Source of the DNA: Phytopseudomonas straminea
GTDB lineage: Bacteria > Pseudomonadota > Gammaproteobacteria > Pseudomonadales > Pseudomonadaceae
Assembly (NCBI RefSeq): GCF_900112645.1
Contig: NZ_FOMO01000001.1
Location: 372,001 to 436,000, forward strand
DNA: 64,000 nt
Direction: 5' to 3'
The stretch's first letter is position 1. Every line of letters starts with the position of its first letter. Below the pieces are notes generated by a model. The model saw only the letters and a program-made list of their open reading frames with translations. It had not been told where the DNA came from and ran no database searches. The translations under genes and the position numbers were made by a program. Positions 37,741 to 47,383 of the stretch are shown here, piece by piece.

Positions 37741-38432
37741 GCATCCGCCTGATCACCTTCGACCTCGACGATACGCTGTGGGACAACCGCCCGGTGATTC
37801 TCGGTGCCGAGGCCGCCATGCGCGACTGGATCAGCGTCCACGCACCGCGCCTGGCGAGCCAGCCGGTGGATCACCTGGGCCAGGTTCGCGGTCGTCTGCT
37901 GGAGGCCGAGCCCAACCTGAAATACCGCCTCAGCGAACTGCGCCGACGCACCCTGCGCCATGCGCTGGAGGGCGTCGGCCATGCCCCCGAGGAAGCCGCG
38001 CAGTTAGCCGAGGCCGCCTTCCAGACGATGCTCGAAGCACGCCACGCCATCACCTTCTTCAGCGACACCGTCACCACCCTGGAACTGCTGGCCAATCGGT
38101 ACAGCCTGGGCGTGATCACCAATGGCAACGCTGACGTGCGTCGCCTGGGGTTGGCGGACTACTTCAGCTTCATCCTCTGCGCCGAAGAACTGGGCGTCGG
38201 CAAACCCGATCGCAGGCCGTTCGAGGAGGCCCTCGCCCGCTCCGGCATGCAGGCCGAGCAGGCGGTGCATATCGGCGACCACCCCGGCGACGATATCGCC
38301 GGGGCCCAGGCGGCCGGCTGGCGTGCGGTGTGGTTCAACCCGGAGGGCAAGGCCTGGGCTGGCGAGAAGGAAGCCGACGCGCAGATCCGTAGTCTTGGCG
38401 AGCTGCCGGCGCTGTTGCAGCGCTGGGGATAA
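37737..38432 (+). CDS. HAD-superfamily phosphatase (YigB-like)
   Basis: This encodes 231 aa. HAD motif I is FDLDDTLWD (nucleophile Asp9), motif II lies near VITNGN, motif III is [10 protein letters not shown] and motif [13 protein letters not shown]; the alpha-helical cap marks subfamily IA. It resembles YigB, which dephosphorylates a riboflavin-pathway intermediate among others. It overlaps xerC by 4 nt (ATGA), matching the E. coli xerC-yigB order. The real substrate cannot be read from sequence. Confidence 0.87.
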   Translation: MSIRLITFDLDDTLWDNRPVILGAEAAMRDWISVHAPRLASQPVDHLGQVRGRLLEAEPNLKYRLSELRRRTLRHALEGVGHAPEEAAQLAEAAFQTMLEARHAITFFSDTVTTLELLANRYSLGVITNGNADVRRLGLADYFSFILCAEELGVGKPDRRPFEEALARSGMQAEQAVHIGDHPGDDIAGAQAAGWRAVWFNPEGKAWAGEKEADAQIRSLGELPALLQRWG

Positions 38433-38521
38433 GAGCTGGTGGGCTGAAGCCCACCCTGCATGACTGGGCCTCGATGACTTGAGAAGCGTTGAGCGAAGCA
38501 CAACCGGTTGCTCAGGGTACC

Positions 38522-38569
38522 GTGGGAACGGGCCATGCCCGTGATTTCGCGCGCATGGCGCGCTCCCAC
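38522..38569. repeat. REP-like element
   Basis: GTGGGAACG at the left end and CGCTCCCAC at the right end are near-complementary, with a GGGCCATGCCCG core. The same pattern occurs at 47317-47383. It lies between convergent genes. It is typical of pseudomonad REPs; the family name was not determined. Confidence 0.65.
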
Positions 38570-38624
38570 CCGGCCCCCGCAATCAGCGGTTTTCTCTGCG
38601 CCACACAAAGCAACCGCCACAAAC

Positions 38625-38656
38625 GCAAAAGCCCGCCTTCACAGGCGGGCTTTTGC
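38625..38656. terminator. Terminator between the xerC-HAD unit and sutA
   Basis: A perfect 14-bp stem (38625-38638 with 38643-38656) with a TCAC loop has both A- and T-tracts, so it works in either direction. It lies 20 bp beyond the sutA stop. It resembles the hairpin at 60460-60490. Confidence 0.85.
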
Positions 38657-38676
38657 ATTCAAATCCGGCGTTCGCG

Positions 38677-38997
38677 TCAGATGGGGCGACTGCCGTACTT
38701 GCTGTCAGGCTTCTTGGGCGGGTCGGATACGACGTTGGGCTCCACTTCCTGAACCTTGCCACCACGGGCCAGGAACTCTTCCATGGCGCGCGCCAGCGCA
38801 TCGCGTTCCTTCTGCTTGGCTTCTACGCTGGGCAGCTCTTCGACCTCGACGGCCTTCTTGGCTTTGCCCTTGGCAGGTGCCGCGCTATCGGACTCGCTGT
38901 CGTCATCGGCAACATCACCATCCGCGGCCGCCAGCTCCTCGCCGTCGTCCTCGTCTGCGCCTTCCAGCTCGTCTTGTTCCAGTTCTTCGTCGCTCAT
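38677..38997 (-). CDS. sutA: RNA polymerase-binding growth-arrest regulator SutA
   Basis: This encodes 106 aa. The ATG at 38997 has GAGG upstream. The very acidic N-terminus (EEELEQDELEGADEDDGEEL-type), the helical middle LPSVEAKQKERDALARAMEE and the basic ending PPKKPDSKYGSRPI match SutA of P. aeruginosa, an intrinsically disordered-tailed factor that binds RNA polymerase and helps transcription in slow growth. The call is from family sequence. Confidence 0.88.
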   Translation of the reverse strand: MSDEELEQDELEGADEDDGEELAAADGDVADDDSESDSAAPAKGKAKKAVEVEELPSVEAKQKERDALARAMEEFLARGGKVQEVEPNVVSDPPKKPDSKYGSRPI

Positions 38998-39073
38998 GTT
39001 CAGCCTCATGACTTGCGAAAAGCAGGTTAGTTATAGCCCAGTCGTCCGACGTTGCCGAACGCCTGGAAAAAAT

Positions 39074-39499
39074 TCAATTTGCCGTACCTTGCAAGGTTGC
39101 CAGCACGCGGCGAGCGCCACCCTGTTCGCGGTGTTCGCCCAGGTAAATCCCCTGCCAGGTGCCCATCGCCAAACGCCCGTTACTCACCGGCAACTGCAAC
39201 TGAACGCCGAGCAGACTCGACTTGAAATGCGCCGGCAGATCATCCGGGCCTTCGTAGCAGTGCTCAAAGCCTGTCGCATCCTCGGGGACGAGGCGGCGAA
39301 AGAAGCGTTCGAAGTCGCGGCGTACCGCAGGGTCCGCATTCTCGTTGACCGTCAGGGACGCCGAGGTGTGCTGCAGCCACAGGTGTAACAGACCCACCCT
39401 GTAGCTCGCCAGTTCCGGTAATGCATCCAGCAGTTCATCGGTCACCAGGTGGAAGCCTCGCGCCCGTGGCCGCAGGGTGATCAGCCGTTGCTGCCACAT
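39074..39499 (-). CDS. YjbQ family protein (UPF0047)
   Basis: The 141-aa protein is of the YjbQ family. [20 protein letters not shown] and [12 protein letters not shown] are the defining motifs; the histidines may bind a metal or thiamin phosphate. E. coli YjbQ has a weak thiamin phosphate synthase activity, but the true role is uncertain. It lies between sutA and the ammonium operon. Confidence 0.9.
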   Translation of the reverse strand: MWQQRLITLRPRARGFHLVTDELLDALPELASYRVGLLHLWLQHTSASLTVNENADPAVRRDFERFFRRLVPEDATGFEHCYEGPDDLPAHFKSSLLGVQLQLPVSNGRLAMGTWQGIYLGEHREQGGARRVLATLQGTAN

Positions 39500-39553
39500 G
39501 CTCGTCGCCCTCGTTTTTCAACGCGCGCATTCTAGCGTGCCGGACAAAAAAGC

Positions 39554-39611
39554 AAAGGGCGCCTGAGCGCCCTTTTGCCGGTGTGGACCATCATTTTTAC
39601 TGATGATGGTC
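39554..39611 (-). terminator. Terminator hairpins after the glnK-amtB operon
   Basis: Two hairpins stand in tandem. The first on the - strand is a 9-bp inverted repeat (39586-39594 with 39603-39611) with an 8-nt loop. The second (AAAGGGCGC/GCGCCCTTT, 39554-39575) is followed by GCTTTTTT and is the likely terminator. Confidence 0.8.
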
Positions 39612-39631
39612 GGCGCCCTGCGCCTCCCCCA

Positions 39632-40885
39632 TCATTTCTTGCCGGTGAACTCGGGATAGGCTTCCATGCCGCACTCGACCAGGTCGACGCCCTCGTACTC
39701 TTCCTCCTCGGAAACCCGCAGACCGGCGACCACCTTGATGATGCTCCAGACGATCAGGCTGGCGATGAACACCCAGGCGAAGATGCAGGCGATGCCCAGC
39801 AGCTGCGCGCCCAGGCTGGCTTCCGGGTTGGTCAGGCAGACCGCCAGGGTGCCCCAGATGCCTGCCGCGCCGTGTACGGAGATGGCGCCGACCGGGTCAT
39901 CGATCTTGATTTTGTCGAAGCCGACGATGGCGAACACCACCAGCACGCCGCCCACACCGCCGATAAGGGTGGCCTGCAGCGCGGTCGGCGTCAGCGGCTC
40001 GGCGGTGATCGACACCAGGCCGGCCAGCGCACCGTTGATCGCCATGGTCAGGTCGGCCTTGCCGAACAGGATGCGTGCCACGATCAGCGCGGCGATCAGG
40101 CCGCCGGCCGCTGCCATGTTGGTGTTGACGAACACCTGGGCCACCGCGTTGGCGTCCTCGATGGTGCTCATCTTCAGCTGCGAGCCACCGTTGAAGCCGA
40201 ACCAACCCATCCACAGGATGAACATGCCCAGGGTTGCCAGCGGCAGGTTGGCGCCCGGAATGGCGTTGACCTGGCCGTTGGCGCCGTACTTGCCCTTGCG
40301 CGCACCGAGCAGAATCACCCCGGCCAGGGCCGCGGCGGCGCCGGCCATGTGCACCACGCTGGAGCCGGCGAAGTCGAGGAAACCGGCCGCGTCGAGGAAG
40401 CCACCGCCCCATTTCCAGAAGCCCTGCACGGGGTAGATGACGGCGGTCATCACCACCGCGAAGGCGATGAACGACCAGAGTTTCATGCGCTCGGCCACCG
40501 CGCCGGAAACGATCGACATGCAGGTGGCGGCGAACACGATCTGGAAGAAGAAGTCCGAGCGGGCGGCGTAGTAGGGGGCATCTTCGCCACCGGCCAGTAC
40601 CGACTCGACGGTGTTTTCGTCACCGATCAGAAAACCGAAGCTCGGCAGGACGCCGCCCTCGGGGCTGGAATACATGATGTAGTAGCCGATCAGCAGATAC
40701 ATGATGCAGGCGATGGCGAACAGCGCCACGTTCTTGGCGAGAATCTCGGTGGTGTTCTTGGCCCGAACCAGACCCGCCTCGAGCATGGCGAAGCCGGCGG
40801 CCATCCACATGACGAGGGCGCCGCAAATCAGGAAGTAGAAGGTATCGAAACCGTACTGCAGAGCAGTCAGTGCTGTGTTGTCCAT
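39632..40885 (-). CDS. amtB: Ammonium transporter AmtB (second paralogue)
   Basis: This encodes 417 aa with 11 predicted transmembrane helices and no signal peptide. Twin channel histidines are present in DFAGSSVVHMAG and AISVHGAAGIWG; the WMGWFGFNGGS segment also matches. The C-terminal tail (LRVSEEEEYEGVDL) is the GlnK-binding region. It is downstream of the first amtB in a glnK-amtB-amtB operon. It differs from the first copy in lacking the cleavable signal and in the HxxxG contexts, so it is not a recent duplicate. Confidence 0.92.
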   Translation of the reverse strand: MDNTALTALQYGFDTFYFLICGALVMWMAAGFAMLEAGLVRAKNTTEILAKNVALFAIACIMYLLIGYYIMYSSPEGGVLPSFGFLIGDENTVESVLAGGEDAPYYAARSDFFFQIVFAATCMSIVSGAVAERMKLWSFIAFAVVMTAVIYPVQGFWKWGGGFLDAAGFLDFAGSSVVHMAGAAAALAGVILLGARKGKYGANGQVNAIPGANLPLATLGMFILWMGWFGFNGGSQLKMSTIEDANAVAQVFVNTNMAAAGGLIAALIVARILFGKADLTMAINGALAGLVSITAEPLTPTALQATLIGGVGGVLVVFAIVGFDKIKIDDPVGAISVHGAAGIWGTLAVCLTNPEASLGAQLLGIACIFAWVFIASLIVWSIIKVVAGLRVSEEEEYEGVDLVECGMEAYPEFTGKK

Positions 40886-40935
40886 TTTTTATTCACCTCA
40901 GGCCGTTGCGCAGGGGGGTGCGCTGTGCGGTCGAG

Positions 40936-40995
40936 GCGCCCGGGTTGGCTCCGGGCGCACTCCGTGTGCTGTCGGCCCGCCACAGTCAGCGGGCC
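40936..40995 (-). other. Two hairpins between the amtB genes
   Basis: An 8-bp stem (40936-40943 with 40951-40958) and a 7-bp stem (40974-40980 with 40989-40995) lie in the 118-bp gap. Neither has a T-tract. They may stabilise the upstream glnK-amtB message or cause partial stop. Confidence 0.5.
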
Positions 40996-41003
40996 GCTGG
41001 TAC

Positions 41004-42320
41004 TTACAGGATGTAGCCGCGCTCGTTGTGCTGAGCCAGGTCGAGGCCGACCGACTCTTCTTCTTCGGTCACGCGCAGGCCCATCACGGCATCGATGATC
41101 TTGAGGATCACGAAGGTGACGACGGCGGTGTAGATCACGGTGACGGCGACGCCCTTGAACTGAATCCACAGTTGCAGGCCGATGTTTTCGACCTCACCGA
41201 AACCGCCCAGAGCCGGGGCTGCGAAGGCACCGGTCAGCAGCGCGCCGACGATACCGCCCACGCCGTGCACGCCGAACACGTCCAGCGAGTCGTCGTAGCC
41301 GAGCTTGCGCTTGAGGCTGGTGGCGCAGAAGAAGCAGATCACGCCGGAAGCCAGGCCGATGATCATCGCGCCCATCGGGCCGACGGTGCCGGCAGCCGGA
41401 GTGATGGCGACCAGGCCGGCAACCACGCCGGATGCGATGCCCAGCGCACTCGGTTTGCCGTGGGCGACCCACTCGGCGAACATCCAGGCCAGGGCCGCAG
41501 CAGCGGTGGCGATCTGGGTGACCAGCATGGCCATGCCCGCGGTCTGGTCAGCCGCGGCAGCGGAGCCGGCGTTGAAGCCGAACCAGCCGACCCACAGCAT
41601 CGCCGCACCGATCAGGGTGTAGCCCAGGTTGTGCGGTGCCATGGCCACGCTCGGGAAGCCCTTGCGCTTGCCCAGCACGATGCACGCCACCAGACCGGCG
41701 ATACCGGCGTTGATGTGCACCACGGTGCCGCCCGCGAAGTCCAGCACGCCCCAGTCCCACATCAGGGCACCGTCACCACTCCAGACCATGTGCGCGATAG
41801 GCGCGTAGACCAGGGTGAACCACACGGTCATGAACACCAGCATCGCGGAGAACTTCATGCGCTCGGCGAAGGCACCGACGATCAGCGCCGGGGTGATGAT
41901 GGCGAAGGTCATCTGGAAGGTGATGAACACGCTTTCCGGGAAGGCCGAGGTCAGCGATTCCTTGGTCAGGTTGCCGAGGAACATGTTGCCCAGGCCGCCC
42001 ACGAAGGAGCTGAAGTTGGTGACGCCGGCTTCCATCCCGGTGGTGTCGAACGCCAGGCTGTAGCCGTAGGCGAACCACAACAGGGACATCAACGCGGTGA
42101 TGGCGAAGCACTGCATCATCACCGACAGCACGTTCTTGGAACGCACCATGCCGGCGTAGAACAGTGCCAGGCCTGGAATGGTCATGAACAGCACCAGCGC
42201 AGTGGCCGTCAGCATCCAGGCCGTGTCACCGGAATTCAGGGTTTTCTCCTGAGCCATGACCAGGCTTGGGAAAAACAGGGACGAAAGGGCTCCAAGCCCT
42301 GCGATTTTTCGCAGAGTCAT
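41004..42320 (-). CDS. amtB: Ammonium transporter AmtB (first paralogue, with signal peptide)
   Basis: This encodes 438 aa. An N-terminal signal sequence (LFFPSLVMAQEK) precedes 11 transmembrane helices, as in E. coli AmtB. Channel histidines are in DFAGGTVVHINAG and DVFGVHGVGGIVG; WVGWFGFNAGS is intact. The tail LRVTEEEESVGLDLAQHNE binds GlnK. It lies 40 bp downstream of glnK. It shares the operon with a second, divergent amtB, unlike the single copy I recall for P. aeruginosa. Confidence 0.94.
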   Translation of the reverse strand: MTLRKIAGLGALSSLFFPSLVMAQEKTLNSGDTAWMLTATALVLFMTIPGLALFYAGMVRSKNVLSVMMQCFAITALMSLLWFAYGYSLAFDTTGMEAGVTNFSSFVGGLGNMFLGNLTKESLTSAFPESVFITFQMTFAIITPALIVGAFAERMKFSAMLVFMTVWFTLVYAPIAHMVWSGDGALMWDWGVLDFAGGTVVHINAGIAGLVACIVLGKRKGFPSVAMAPHNLGYTLIGAAMLWVGWFGFNAGSAAAADQTAGMAMLVTQIATAAAALAWMFAEWVAHGKPSALGIASGVVAGLVAITPAAGTVGPMGAMIIGLASGVICFFCATSLKRKLGYDDSLDVFGVHGVGGIVGALLTGAFAAPALGGFGEVENIGLQLWIQFKGVAVTVIYTAVVTFVILKIIDAVMGLRVTEEEESVGLDLAQHNERGYIL

Positions 42321-42360
42321 GATTTAACTCCTGGGACGTTAAGGGGGTAGGGGCGGAGCT

Positions 42361-42756
<396 letters not shown>

Positions 42757-42892
42757 CTAAGCTCAGTGTCTGGCTTTTGTATGCATCGGTTGCCAAGACG
42801 GGCTGATCCGATACCACCGACTGCTCCCGGTGAACCACGTCCGCCCGCTCGCGACATCCGAACCGCATCGGTGCATGGGTCATGAGCCTCTA

Positions 42893-42908
42893 AGCAGAAA
42901 TCTTGCCA
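42893..42908 (-). promoter_or_regulatory. Sigma54 promoter of glnK-amtB
   Basis: On the - strand TGGCAAGATTTCTGCT has the invariant GG and GC exactly 12 bp apart (consensus TGGCACG-N4-TTGCW; two mismatches). Start of transcription should be near 42882. Confidence 0.8.
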
Positions 42909-42982
42909 ATACCGGCAAAACGCCGCTTTTCAGGAACTTACGGGCCTGCAGGCGGTTGTGATCGGCGTCACGCGAAAGCCAT

Positions 42983-43032
42983 CGCACCAGAAGAGCGCCA
43001 AACCGCACTGCGTCACGCACACCATTGGTGCA
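42983..43032 (-). promoter_or_regulatory. Two NtrC enhancer boxes
   Basis: The stronger box at 43016-43032 reads C-GCAC-N7-GTGC-A with a perfect GGTGCA half (consensus TGCACC-N5-GGTGCA). A weaker one at 42983-42999 has CGCACC in the left half. Centres are 33 bp apart, about three helical turns, and lie ~109 and ~142 bp upstream of the predicted start, the usual enhancer range. Confidence 0.75.
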
Positions 43033-43099
43033 AGGTCACTGTACCGGTGGGCAAAAACCGGCGTGCTACACTGCCGCCAACTCATTCTGGAAGGTTCCC

Positions 43100-43372
43100 A
43101 TGCTGCCACCCAAAGCGTTGCTCGATGCCCTCAGCAGCCAGGCCAGTCGCCTGCTCAGCGGTGACAACCCACTGCCCCGCAGTGAAATCGAAGCCCAGCT
43201 CAAGGCACTGCTGCAGAGCAGCTTCAGCAAGCTGGATCTGGTCAGCCGCGAAGAATTCGACAGCCAGATGATCGTGCTGGCCCGCACCCGCGCGCGCCTC
43301 GAAGCGCTGGAAGCCAAGGTCGCCGAACTGGAAACGCGCACCGCAACGACGCAACACGCCCCGGCCGAGTAA
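43100..43372 (+). CDS. ubiK: Ubiquinone biosynthesis accessory factor UbiK
   Basis: The 90-aa protein (BMFP/YqiC family) begins MLPPKALLDALSSQAS and has the trimeric coiled-coil C-terminus LARTRARLEALEAKVAELE. It binds UbiJ and lipids and aids the ubiquinone-synthesis complex. The ATG at 43100 follows AAGG. It is divergent from glnK and 34 bp upstream of comM. Confidence 0.92.
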   Translation: MLPPKALLDALSSQASRLLSGDNPLPRSEIEAQLKALLQSSFSKLDLVSREEFDSQMIVLARTRARLEALEAKVAELETRTATTQHAPAE

Positions 43373-43406
43373 TCCGCTCGGCCGGCAGACGATCAAGGAG
43401 TGATCG

Positions 43407-44897
43407 ATGTCATTGGCCATAGTCCACAGCCGCGCTCAGATCGGCGTCGATGCACCCAGCGTTACGGTCGAAGCGCACCTGGCCAACGGCCTGCCCTCCC
43501 TGGCGCTGGTCGGCCTGCCGGAAACCGCCGTCAAGGAATCCAAGGACCGCGTACGCAGCGCCATCCTCAACTGCGCCCTGGACTTTCCGCCACGCCGCAT
43601 CACCCTCAATCTCGCGCCGGCAGATCTGCCCAAGGATGGCGGCCGCTTTGATCTGGCTATCGCCCTGGGCATCCTCGCCGCCAGTGGCCAGTTACCCGCC
43701 GAATCCCTGACCAGTCTGGAATGCCTCGGCGAGCTCGCGCTCTCGGGAGCGATCCGCCCGGTGCAGGGCGTGCTGCCCGCCGCGCTGGCCGCCCGACAAG
43801 CCGGTCGCACTCTGGTGGTGCCAAAGGAAAACGCCGAGGAAGCCAGCCTGGCTACCGGCCTCAGCGTGCTGGCGGTCGAGCACCTGCTGGAACTGGTCGC
43901 CCACCTCAATGGCCAAACACCCCTGTCGCCCTACCAGCCCCAGGGTTTGCTGCGCCACACCCAACCCTATCCGGACCTGGCCGAAGTACAGGGCCAGATC
44001 GCCGCCAAACGCGCGCTGCTGGTGGCGGCTGCAGGAAATCACAACCTGCTGCTGAGTGGCCCCCCGGGCACCGGCAAAACGCTGCTGGCCAGTCGCCTGC
44101 CCGGTCTGCTGCCGCCACTTACCGAAGAGGAAGCCCTGCAGGTCGCCGCGATTCGCTCGGTGGCCAGCCACACGCCGCTGCAGAGCTGGCCGCAAAGGCC
44201 ATTTCGCCATCCGCACCACAGCGCATCCGGGCCGGCCCTGGTGGGTGGCGGCAGTCGTCCGCAACCTGGGGAAATCACCCTCGCCCATCACGGCGTGCTG
44301 TTCCTCGATGAACTGCCCGAGTTCGACCGTCGCGTTCTTGAGGTGCTCAGAGAGCCTCTGGAAAGCGGGCAGATTGTAATTGCCCGTGCCCGCGACAAGG
44401 TCAGTTTCCCTGCCCGCTTCCAGCTGGTAGCGGCGATGAACCCTTGCCCCTGCGGTTTTCTGGGCGACCCCAGCGGGCGCTGTCGCTGCAGCACGGAGCA
44501 GATTCAGCGCTATCGGGGCAAACTCTCCGGGCCGCTGCTCGACCGTATCGACCTGCATATCACCGTGGCCCGGGAGAGCACCCAGCTCGATGCCCCGGTT
44601 GATAACGGCGACACCAGTGCAGCAGCGGCCAGCCGTGTCGCCGCTGCGCGGGATATCCAGCTGCAGCGCCAGGGCATCGCCAACGCATTTCTCGACCTGC
44701 CCGGGCTGCGCGCCCACTGCGCGCTGGCCGACGCCGACCGCCAGTGGCTGGAGCACGCCTGCGAACGCCTGACCCTGTCGCTGCGCTCGGCCCATCGCGT
44801 GCTGAAGGTAGCGCGCACCCTAGCCGACCTGCAGGCCCAAGAGCAGATCAGCCGACAGCACCTGGCCGAGGCGCTGCAGTACCGCACCAGCCTGTGA
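43407..44897 (+). CDS. comM: Mg-chelatase-like AAA+ helicase ComM/YifB
   Basis: This encodes 496 aa. The N-terminal Lon-like domain (ANGLPSLALVGLPETAVKESKDRV) is followed by an AAA+ module: Walker A GPPGTGKT at about residue 218 and Walker B LFLDELPEF. The zinc-like PCPCGFLGDPSGRCRC is present. ComM speeds branch migration during natural transformation; the sequence is complete, so the function may be kept here. It follows ubiK. Confidence 0.93.
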   Translation: MSLAIVHSRAQIGVDAPSVTVEAHLANGLPSLALVGLPETAVKESKDRVRSAILNCALDFPPRRITLNLAPADLPKDGGRFDLAIALGILAASGQLPAESLTSLECLGELALSGAIRPVQGVLPAALAARQAGRTLVVPKENAEEASLATGLSVLAVEHLLELVAHLNGQTPLSPYQPQGLLRHTQPYPDLAEVQGQIAAKRALLVAAAGNHNLLLSGPPGTGKTLLASRLPGLLPPLTEEEALQVAAIRSVASHTPLQSWPQRPFRHPHHSASGPALVGGGSRPQPGEITLAHHGVLFLDELPEFDRRVLEVLREPLESGQIVIARARDKVSFPARFQLVAAMNPCPCGFLGDPSGRCRCSTEQIQRYRGKLSGPLLDRIDLHITVARESTQLDAPVDNGDTSAAAASRVAAARDIQLQRQGIANAFLDLPGLRAHCALADADRQWLEHACERLTLSLRSAHRVLKVARTLADLQAQEQISRQHLAEALQYRTSL

Positions 44898-45115
44898 GCG
44901 GCACAAAAAAGCTGAACGAAACGAAGCGCTTTCCTATCGATAACAAACAGGTTCAAAAACCCCGACTAATGGCAGTGCTACAATTGCGGGCCTTCCGCTT
45001 TTGGCGGCCATCCGAAAACCGAGTCGTATCTCCAGTGCACCTTCCGCGATCCAGCGAAAGCTGATCGGCGAGCGGGTGATTCATGGACTGACTCCGACCA
45101 AGGAGAGCTAGCTCA

Positions 45116-47089
45116 ATGGGGGCAAATCTGTCTTCCCGCTCCACTCTTAACCCGCCGGTTTTCTTCGGCTCGACCTTTTTGATCGCCTGCCTGGTGATCT
45201 ACAGCACAGCCTTCAAGGAAAGCGCTCAGAGCGTGTTCGGCGCCACCCAGTCGTGGATCATCGAGAACGCCAGCTGGGTCTACATCCTTTCCGTCGCGCT
45301 GATCCTGCTCTTCGCGGTCTTCCTGGCCATCAGTCGCTACGGCGACATAAAGCTCGGCCCGGACCATAGCGAGCCGGACTACAACAACCGAACCTGGTTC
45401 TCCATGCTGTTCTGCGCCGGTATGGGCATCGGCCTGATGTTCTTCGGCGTCGCCGAACCGGTGATGCATTTTCTCGCACCGCCCGTGGGTGAAGCTCAGA
45501 CAGTGGCAGCGGCCAAGGAGGCAATGAACGTCACCTTCTTCCACTGGGGCCTGCATGCCTGGGCGATCTACGCCATCGTCGCGCTGATCCTGGCCTATTT
45601 CAGCTTCCGCCATAACCTGCCGCTGACACTGCGCTCGGCGCTCTATCCGCTTATCGGCGACCGCATTTACGGGCCCATCGGCCATGCCGTGGACATCTTC
45701 GCGGTGATCGGTACCGTGCTCGGCGTAGCCACATCGCTGGGCTACGGCGTGATGCAGATTAACACCGGGCTCAACCACCTATACGGCATACCCGCCACTA
45801 CCACGGTTCAGCTCCTGCTGCTGACCGGCACCATGGGCCTAGCTACGATTTCCGTGGTCAGTGGCCTGGACAAGGGCATCCGCATACTTTCCGAACTGAA
45901 CATGCTGCTGGCCGTTTGCCTGATGCTGTTCGTGCTGGTGCTCGGCCCGACCGTGTTCATCATGCAGACCTTCGTGCAGAACACCGGACAGTACCTTTCG
46001 GAGATCGTCAGTAAAACCTTCAACCTCTACGCCTACGAGCCGACCGACTGGATTGGCGGCTGGACCCTGTTCTACTGGGGCTGGTGGCTATCCTGGTCGC
46101 CGTTCGTGGGCCTGTTCATCGCGCGCATCTCCCGCGGCCGTACCATTCGCCAGTTCATCGGCGGCGTATTGGTAGTGCCGGCCGGCTTCACCCTGCTGTG
46201 GATGACCGTGTTCGGCGACACCGCGATTCACATGATTCTGGTCGACGGCATCACCGACCTCGCGGCGGCGGTCGACAAGGACAGCTCGCTGGCGCTGTTC
46301 GCCTTCCTCGAACACTTCCCCTTCTCGGCAGTCCTGTCGCAGATCGCGGTGCTGATGATCGTGGTGTTCTTCGTCACCTCGGCGGACTCCGGCGCCATGG
46401 TGGTGGACATGCTCGCCTCCGGCGGCCAGGACCAGACGCCGGTCTGGCAGCGTATCTTCTGGGCCGCGCTGATGGCGGTAGTCGCCGCCTCGCTGCTGCT
46501 GGCCGACGGCTTAAAGGCGCTGCAGACGGCGACCATCGCCAGTGCCCTGCCCTTCGTGATTGCCCTGCTGGCGTCGATGTGGGGGCTGCTGCGCGCCCTG
46601 CAGATCGACGCCGCCAAGCGTAACCTGCGTGACCAGGTCGCCCTCAGCCCACGCGGTGCATCAAGCACCGGCGGCTGGCAACGGCGCCTACGCAGCATGG
46701 TGATGCTGCCACGTCGTTCCCACGTCAATCGCTTCATCGCCGAAACCGTGCTGCCGGCCTGCCAGCAGGTGGCCGAGGAGATGCGCAAACAGGGCCGCGA
46801 AGCCCAAGTGGAGAGCGGTGAAGACGGACGCGTTACGCTGTCAGTCAGCCACGGCGCCGAAGCCGACTTCCAGTATCATGTACGCCCCCGCGCGCTGATT
46901 CAGCCGAGCTTCGCCCTGCGCGACACGCGCGATGACTCCAGCGAGGAACGCAAGTACTTCCGCGCCGAAGTGCACCTCAACGAGGGCGGCCAGGACTATG
47001 ACGTGATGGGCTGGAACCGCGAAGAAGTGATCGGCGATATCCTCGACCAATATGAGCGCCATATGCACTTCCTGCACCTGACGCGCTAA
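45116..47089 (+). CDS. betT: BCCT-family choline transporter BetT
   Basis: This encodes 657 aa with 12 predicted transmembrane helices and the BCCT aromatic signature FYWGWWLSWSPFVGLFIARISRG. The long cytosolic C-terminal domain from about residue 520, with regulatory function in osmosensing BetT, is complete. It imports choline with protons or sodium for glycine betaine synthesis. No bet genes follow. AAGGAGAGCTAGCTC supplies the ribosome site before the ATG. It ends in a strong terminator and lies at the edge of a block of different gene order. Confidence 0.9.
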   Translation: MGANLSSRSTLNPPVFFGSTFLIACLVIYSTAFKESAQSVFGATQSWIIENASWVYILSVALILLFAVFLAISRYGDIKLGPDHSEPDYNNRTWFSMLFCAGMGIGLMFFGVAEPVMHFLAPPVGEAQTVAAAKEAMNVTFFHWGLHAWAIYAIVALILAYFSFRHNLPLTLRSALYPLIGDRIYGPIGHAVDIFAVIGTVLGVATSLGYGVMQINTGLNHLYGIPATTTVQLLLLTGTMGLATISVVSGLDKGIRILSELNMLLAVCLMLFVLVLGPTVFIMQTFVQNTGQYLSEIVSKTFNLYAYEPTDWIGGWTLFYWGWWLSWSPFVGLFIARISRGRTIRQFIGGVLVVPAGFTLLWMTVFGDTAIHMILVDGITDLAAAVDKDSSLALFAFLEHFPFSAVLSQIAVLMIVVFFVTSADSGAMVVDMLASGGQDQTPVWQRIFWAALMAVVAASLLLADGLKALQTATIASALPFVIALLASMWGLLRALQIDAAKRNLRDQVALSPRGASSTGGWQRRLRSMVMLPRRSHVNRFIAETVLPACQQVAEEMRKQGREAQVESGEDGRVTLSVSHGAEADFQYHVRPRALIQPSFALRDTRDDSSEERKYFRAEVHLNEGGQDYDVMGWNREEVIGDILDQYERHMHFLHLTR

Positions 47090-47104
47090 ACCTCTGCAGT
47101 AACG

Positions 47105-47137
47105 AAAACGCCCGGGCCGTCTCAGCCCGGGCGTTTT
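47105..47137 (+). terminator. Rho-independent terminator of betT
   Basis: A perfect 13-bp stem (47105-47117 with 47125-47137) with a CGTCTCA loop and T-tract starts 16 bp after the betT stop. Confidence 0.9.
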
Positions 47138-47316
47138 TATATCTGCCTCTGCCTTATCACTTCTGGACAAGCGTCGCCGTAGAACAGGGCGCAACCTGTG
47201 ACCTAGTCGCTAGCGATGCCCACGCCAACCTCTCTTGCAACCTGTTCATAATCTTTTCAGCCCAGGTGCGTCGACCTTGGCGACTAATTGGCAGAAGCGG
47301 CCATTCACGGAGTATT

Positions 47317-47383
47317 TGTGGGAGCGGGCCATGCCCGCGAAAAAGTCACGGGCATGGACAGGGCGTCCCCGCCCGCTCCCACA
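47317..47383. repeat. REP/BIME-like inverted pair
   Basis: The outer ends TGTGGGAGCGGGC (47317-47329) and GCCCGCTCCCACA (47371-47383) are perfect reverse complements; inner CATGCCCG and CGGGCATG pair too. It is a head-to-head REP pair typical of pseudomonads. The copy at 38522 is of the same type. Confidence 0.85.

Noticed and set aside
39575..42350. Two + strand frames of about 500 codons, rich in His/Gly/Asp
   Set aside because: They lie antisense to the two amtB genes, which have complete Amt motifs; the frames have no recognisable domain.
42781..42800. TGGCAAC..GCAT on the - strand as a sigma54 site for glnK
   Set aside because: GG and GC are only 10 bp apart instead of 12; the site at 42893-42908 fits properly.
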